From the NCBI GenBank assembly GCA_951230915.1, contig OX579641.1, forward strand, positions 9,796,001-9,860,000: a stretch of 64,000 nucleotides of DNA, read 5' to 3'. The notes beneath the pieces are model-generated. The model was not told where the DNA came from. It made no database searches and worked only from the letters and a program-made list of their open reading frames with translations. This DNA is from Antitrichia curtipendula. Lineage: Eukaryota > Streptophyta > Bryopsida > Hypnales > Leucodontaceae. The position numbers and the translations under genes were made by a program. Positions 58,419 through 64,000 of the stretch are shown here, piece by piece (the first letter of the stretch is position 1; every line of letters starts with the position of its first letter).

Positions 58419-58991
58419 ATGTGTCGTGGCTTTATTAGTCCCAACCTCGAAAAGGAATTTAAAAACGCATTTCAAAGCTTTGGTTGGAAATTCGTCCCAA
58501 TCTTGGTTGGAAATAGAAATGGTTGCACCCTACAAGTTGGGAATGGGTCCTGGTCGGGAATGGGTGGTTCTACCATACGGAAGGCCCGTTTTCCAACCCC
58601 ATGTTATACATCGGTTGGGAATGGGTGGTTCTCCCGTACGGAGGACCCGTTTCCCGACCCCATGTTACCCATTGTACGCGGAGAGTCGGAGACTTGCCAC
58701 GCCTCGCCATGGACTGCTGACGAGGTGCAGCCGTTGTACTTTGAGCCCGCTCTCCAGCGGTATTTGTTAAAGGTGTTCTTGCGCACCCCGAGCCACTTCA
58801 GGCTGGGATGGCATGCGAGGAGGACTGAGAGGCCCATCTGGAGAGGTGTGCCATGCCTATCCAGGCAAGTTTTTGTTTTTGTTTCTTTGTTGGAAAAGTT
58901 ATTCTCGACAGAACCTAAAAACTTACAGGGTTCCTTGTTGTACTGTCAATTCTTCTGTCCCACTTGCCACTTATTGCATCTGCTAAAGTGA
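58419..58991 (+). other. GC-richer island with an unrecognised 190-codon open frame
   Basis: The plus-strand frame starts at 58419. Its second half reads TADEVQPLYFEPALQRYLLK and HARRTERPIW, without a recognised family, while the opposite strand (58604-58837) is also open. The first half includes two copies of a 61-bp tandem repeat. A possible donor (CAG|GCAAGT) is not canonical GT. It may be an exon of an unknown gene, a gene fragment, or chance in GC-rich sequence. Confidence 0.3.
58556..58677. repeat. 61-bp tandem duplication
   Basis: Two units start GGGAATGGGTGGTTCT at 58556 and 58617 and run through 'tacgga.g.cccgttt.cc.accccatgtta'. About ten bases differ, so it is not recent. Confidence 0.85.
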
Positions 58992-60480
58992 GATGATTAT
59001 TTTATTTGCCGTGAGACCGCTAACTTAACTTACCCTAAACCCCAAACCCAACCCTAGGGCCTGGCACTGGAGGAAGAAAGTGTGACTTGGTGAGCACAGC
59101 GAAAGAAAAAGTGTTTTAACTTGACTGTGTGTGTGACAGGGTCTGAACTCGCAGAAGCAAGTACTGATAAGAATGTCCGCCACAGCCTTTTGCTGCTCGT
59201 ACAGACTGTGAGTATTCCATGTCACAGACAGACAGACTGGAGTGCTTGGGAACTTGGGCGTAGGGCTATGGTGCCAGATCTGATTAATTTTTGTGGAGCT
59301 TCAATCCATTGACTAACCTCCCTGTACTGAACAATTCCTGCCTCACTTCCTGGTCTTTATTATTCAATAGTTTTCAGTTGGATTTTTTGGAATAGAGAAT
59401 TGGCTGCGGCTGCTTCAGGATGTGGTCCTAGTGCACACAGCAAGGAATCCTCTTGTTGAATATAAATTATTAACTTGTGTCACTTCACAATCAGTCCCTC
59501 TGTTGCCGTGGGGGCACAATTACAACGCACTTTGATAAAAACAAAAGTTTTTTTTTTTTTTCTTAATTGTAAAATAATTGCATCTGACAGCAGGGGAGAG
59601 CTGCTCACTCGTAGCAGCTCACTCAGCGTTGGGATGAAAGGGTCCGTCACACACCAGAGTGGACTTCTTTGACACACTCATCCCTAGACTTCTGTCTCCT
59701 CTCGTCACAACAAGCAGGATCAAAAAGAAGTTGTTTATGTCTCAAAAAAAAAAGAAAAAAAGAAAAAAGTTGTTTAATGGGGTTCAGTGAGCAATACTGC
59801 AGGCACGCCTAGAAAGTTTTATCCCCCTAGAAGGAAGGTCCCTGGATGGATGAGAGCCTTGGTCAAAGTCAATTGCGATTTCCAAAAAATGTCCATTTAG
59901 GGTATTTATTGGACTCGTGAAAGGACAAGACCTATCACCAAAATTATGGTCTCATTTTTGGATCAATAGGTGCATTTTCTGCATTTCTATAATGATCGTG
60001 GAAAATCAACTACCAACCACTTTTTGACATTGACAAGGTTAACGTTAGAAAACCGGAAAGGAGTTGATGAATGACTTTGTTGTTCATTGTAGAAATAAAG
60101 AATGCACCTATTGGTCCAACAATCAGAGCAACTTTGGTCATGGGGGGCGCATTCTTTAAGAGTTTGCCTTAGAAGGACATTGTGGATACTAAGTGTTTGA
60201 TGGATGACAGAGAATCCTTTTATGTATGAGACAAAAGTGGGGATGTTCATCTTTGGAATTTTGTGCGAAAAGGTAAGGTCTTGCACAATAGTTTGACATC
60301 CAATGAGTATTTTGGAGGGCTTTTTTAAGCAAATGCTTCACATGGTACCTAGAAGGATGATTTGTGCAATGATCACTTTGTCTTCTAGGGTAAATCTAAA
60401 AAATATATAAAGCCTAGTTTCTACTCCATTTTATAACTTTGATGTATACTCTCGAGGTGTGCACTTAGTTCTACTACAAC
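58992..60480. other. no recognised gene
   Basis: Moderately GC-rich to about 59,850, then AT-rich. T- and A-homopolymer tracts occur at 59549-59562 and 59742-59765. Overlapping frames on both strands (59475-59677) have no domain. Confidence 0.4.
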
Positions 60481-60980
60481 AAACCACGTGCGAACAAGTG
60501 GTTTCTAATAAACTATAATTTCAACCTAAAATTTTGAGCATTGCTTAATAATGACTATAGGTTTCTATTGCCAAGATTTCCAACTCAAATAAAATATGAA
60601 ATGATTTCTAGAAGAGGTTGAAAATGAACTAAAATGGCATGTTTTTCAACTCAAATAATTATATAGAACACATTTAGATGATCATTGAATCAATATTCAA
60701 CTCAAAATGAGCTTTCTATAGAGAGTTATTTTTAGGAATTTTTTGTTCATTTTTTAAACAATTTTTTCTTATATAATATAGAGGTGTGAAAGTTATTTTT
60801 CAGTTCGATAGTATATCTTTTTACTTCAAAAATTTGTAACTAATTATTTTTAACAAATAAAAATATCAATAATTCATAACATAAATTTTCAAAGTAGGAA
60901 AATTTATTCATATTTTATTTATTTATATTTAAAACCCAGAAAATATATAGGAGGTCCAAAAAAAAATTTGCACGTGGTTT
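60481..60980. mobile_element. possible CACTA-like element with 14-bp inverted ends (500 bp)
   Basis: The left end AAACCACGTGCGAA (60481) is matched by the right end read inward, AAACCACGTGCAAA (one mismatch). Immediately outside, the left reads CTACTACAAC and the right, inward, CATTAG, both reminiscent of a degraded CACTA start. No clean target duplication is visible. Confidence 0.45.
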
Positions 60981-60993
60981 CTAATGAATACTT

Positions 60994-61784
60994 TAAGTGA
61001 ACTCCCCGAGTTTATACTTGAATGGATGAGCCCATGACCACATATTAAAGTCTTTCATGCCTTCACTCTATTGCCTGCAATTTTGTAACCCTATAAAAAT
61101 TATTTTTAATTTTTTTCTAAAGATTAAATCACATTTCTTCTAGAGATATAAAATTTCAAAAATTTTGCGAAAATTTAAAATCATTGTTATTTTGTTAAAG
61201 AAAAAGTGAAGAGAATCCACAAAAAAATGCTCAAAAAATCTATAGTTTTCATCATTGTGCATATGATAGTGTGTAACATCATGGTATAAACCAAAATCAC
61301 CGCAATATTATTAAATTATAAAATAAAAAACCCATAGATATAGACTCAAAGTTCAAAGTTTAATAAAATGTTGATTTAAAAGAAATTTTCAATTAGAGTA
61401 GACACTACACTTGATAAAATTCATATAATTCTATAGTTTAAATTAAAAAGGTATCATTTTTAGATGGAATCCATATCAATAGTATAGAGCAAGAAGTGGA
61501 CAAAATACACTATAAGGGAGATTTGTGGATTTAGAATTTGTTTCTTTTGTAAAATTAACAATATTATAGTGAGGGAACATACATTACTATTTGTTTAACC
61601 CTTAAAGGATTTTGCAAGCTCCATGGGCATTTTAAAAGTCAAATCCTAAATTTTCATATAGCTTTTTATATTTTAAATGGTTTTAAGCTTAATTAAAAAA
61701 TATAGCTCCAGTAATCTATTTTTCATTCTATTTGAACTATTTTTAAATTGTTAAAATTGCAATTTGGGGGACATTTTGAAGACA
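60994..61784. other. AT-rich gene-free stretch
   Basis: A TTAACCCTTAAAGG motif at 61595 resembles the TTAA-family terminus, but no partner end was found. Confidence 0.35.
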
Positions 61785-61905
61785 ACATCTTGGAAGTTCA
61801 AAATACAACACTTTTGAACTTTTTCTATCAAATTTCTCTTAGTGTAAGTTCAAGGAGTACATCAATTACACCATGATAGTTGTCACTATTATTTTCATTA
61901 CTTTG
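61785..61905. repeat. dispersed repeat, copy 2
   Basis: It shares 'ctatcaaatttctcttag.gt' and flanking sequence with 20885-20999. Same orientation, unknown type. Confidence 0.6.
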
Positions 61906-63192
61906 AATAGGCTACGCATGTGTATAGTGCCCAAGCTGCCAAATTCTACCATGCATGTGACTCATTGTGGTTGAAATGGCATGAGGGAATCCAATGCAAT
62001 CCCTAAGTCAATTCCCAAAGATAGATTTCAATTTTCTAGTTAATTCCAAGAAATAGTAGAAACCTCAATTGTTAGCTTACAGGTGACATGACTTCCAAGA
62101 TTCTTTTTTGTATGGAAGATTCTATGTTCATCAATAACTAAAGGAAAAAGTGGGATTTTATTATCCTTCTTCAAATGTGCAAATTAAAAATATGAGCTTG
62201 TACATCTTTTGTAAAGTTCCATGTGAGGTTCTATAATAAGTTTTAAATTTTTTTTATTTGCAAAAGATCCTTTTTTGGATGATCAATCCTAGAAATTGTC
62301 GCGCCCATTAGTGACATTTATCACATTAAGCTCATCCAAAAGGCTTCTATAGCATTCAACTCTTAGTGACACCAAGGATCACAATCTTACTCCATTGTAC
62401 CTTCCAAAGAGCTTAAGCTAGAAACTTTCATAAAAAAAAATGGACTTCAAGAAAGGTGAACTCTAAATTAGAATTTTGATCATTTTTCAGTTTTAAGTAG
62501 GTACTAGATTTTGATGAATTTTTCATGGAGGAAAAGGAGGAAAGAGGTCTCTCAAATTAAAAATGGACCTCTGAAGCCAATGGCACAATCCATTTGTGAT
62601 TTGAAGTCTTTATCCAAAAGTTAGAGTTTACGACCAACATAGAAAGTTTGACAAAAATTCTCGCAAAAATTCAAAGATAAGGATGAAAATTCTAATTGAT
62701 AAGTTTATCATTAGAAAAATTAGAAGAGAGATGCCCTTGGGAAATTTTATGAAGACACCCATTCCACTTTCAAAAACTCTCTTATTTGTTACTTTGACTC
62801 CATTGGGTTCATTTTAGTGGATTTGGGACATTTTGAGCCAACTAACCAAATGGTTATTTTTGGAGCATTTTTTGCTCCATTATTGTATTTTTTTTAGAAT
62901 TCTTTGAAGGACATTGGGTTCCTTTCAAAGCTTACTCTTGTATGCACTTGTTGTGGTTGTTTTTCACTAACTTGTTATTTTGAATTATTTGTTATAGTTT
63001 GTACTAATCCTAGAGTTATTCTCCTCCATACCTTGGTGATGCTGCTTAGAGAGCTTTCTAGTATTGTGTGAATCGTGTTTTATACTAACTTGGTTGTTCT
63101 AGCTAGATTTGTATTAATTTGTGTTGTACAAATGTGTTGTACTGTATATTGTTTTGTTCACTCCCCTTGTACTAATTTATGCTTACTAATGT
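61906..63192. other. AT-rich gene-free stretch
   Basis: No gene or element recognised. Confidence 0.4.
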
Positions 63193-64000
63193 CACTATAA
63201 GAAATCCGTGTTTTTATGGTGTTACAAAGAAATGGATCATCTTTTCATTGACATCAATGCATCAAAAAATTTGAGCCTACAGGAAGCAAATTTTTGCTGA
63301 TGTTGGGGAAAGACGTGGGATGTCAGAGCAAAAACAGGTGGATGACACAAGGGACATGTATGTTTATTCGGACATCAAATAAAATATGGTCACGTTTATT
63401 AGAACATCCCTCAAAACATGGAAGTGCCACATTGACTAAGGATTCCAAATTCACTTTAATAAATTTTTGTAAGTTATTGTGGGTTGAGGTAAAAAGCCGA
63501 CCATATGTAAGAAAAATAGGGGAAGGACAACCATAGGGCATGCTTTGAAAAAAAAAGGAAATAGATGGATATACACTATGGTTGAAAAGAGAATCTCTCT
63601 ATATAAGTGGGGTGGTAGGAAGTAAGACAACCCATGTGGGATATATAAAGCAATTTATTTTGTTCAAAGTCAAATGTTTGAAAAAAAATCCACATGTCTG
63701 AACAACGTTTAAATGTCAAAAACAACATATTAATCTCAAAAAAATGTCCACAAGTCTGAAACAACGTCTACATGCAATGTGGTCAAGTTTCCATCTTTGA
63801 ATTATCCCATATCCTTTGTCATAGACAGATGATGGATTTCAGTATAAATGAGACTTCTTCATCCTTCATTCTTACCAAATGCCAATAAATTAATTACTTG
63901 ACTTTGCCATCAAAAATTCTTTTGATGATAGATGATAAATTCCTTGGTGAATTTGACAAAAAAAATTGTTCATTTTTTTGGATTATTTTCAAATAATTCC
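63193..64000. other. possible CACTA-type terminus and unannotated remainder
   Basis: CACTATAAGAAATCCGTG at 63193 has the form of a CACTA terminus; no opposite end lies within the window, so it may extend beyond it or be chance. The frame at 63294-63536 (80 codons) has no recognised domain. Confidence 0.3.

Noticed and set aside
1..64000. tRNA, rRNA and CRISPR loci
   Set aside because: I looked for cloverleaf-type motifs (GTTCRANNC boxes), rRNA cores and regularly spaced short repeats; isolated matches (for example near 29033 and 58317) lack the rest of a tRNA, and no spaced repeat array exists.

Overview
The window looks like gene-poor nuclear DNA of a land plant. It is strongly AT-rich, crowded with small non-autonomous DNA transposons of types common in plant genomes (hAT-like, Stowaway-like and CACTA-like MITEs with visible target duplications), and carries LINE 3' ends and decayed retroelement coding sequence. 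The one clear full gene is a plant-type secreted glyoxal/galactose oxidase with one GT-AG intron. I cannot fix the species. The gag-like protein and the AT-rich background give me an impression of a non-flowering plant (bryophyte, lycophyte or fern), but that is a weak inference. A run of exactly 200 N (22063-22262) is an assembly gap.

Layout. 1-4 kb: AT-rich DNA with a 131-bp hAT-like MITE, a foldback, and a small ubiquitin-like protein gene (1591-1866). 4.2-9.3 kb: higher-GC gene region; an array of about 173-bp tandem repeats leads directly into the oxidase gene (exons 6698-7717 and 8313-8918), followed by a tight hairpin. 9.3-38 kb: mostly non-coding AT-rich DNA with a Stowaway-like MITE (11061), CACTA-like elements (13753 and 26545), LINE ends (15004 and 32580), the second hAT-like MITE (16619), and a repeat family bounded by TTAA, including a head-to-head pair with another element nested inside it (21681-23781).

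38.4-45.8 kb: a compositionally distinct, less AT-rich block made of a 270-bp tandem pair followed by two tandem copies of a unit of about 3.4 kb. 47.3-50.7 kb: a decayed retroelement-like insertion on the minus strand with one long broken gag-like frame. 50.7-64 kb: AT-rich DNA again, with another TTAA-bounded element, a 225-bp tandem duplication that is almost identical, GC-richer islands of unknown function, and more transposon-like inverted repeats.

There is no operon-like or pathway-level clustering. The two plausible genes (ubiquitin-like protein and secreted oxidase) have no visible functional link. The most unusual structure is the TTAA-bounded family: paired termini of the TTAACCCCTAAA type, TTAA on both sides, at least five related copies, one nested insertion and one head-to-head pair.
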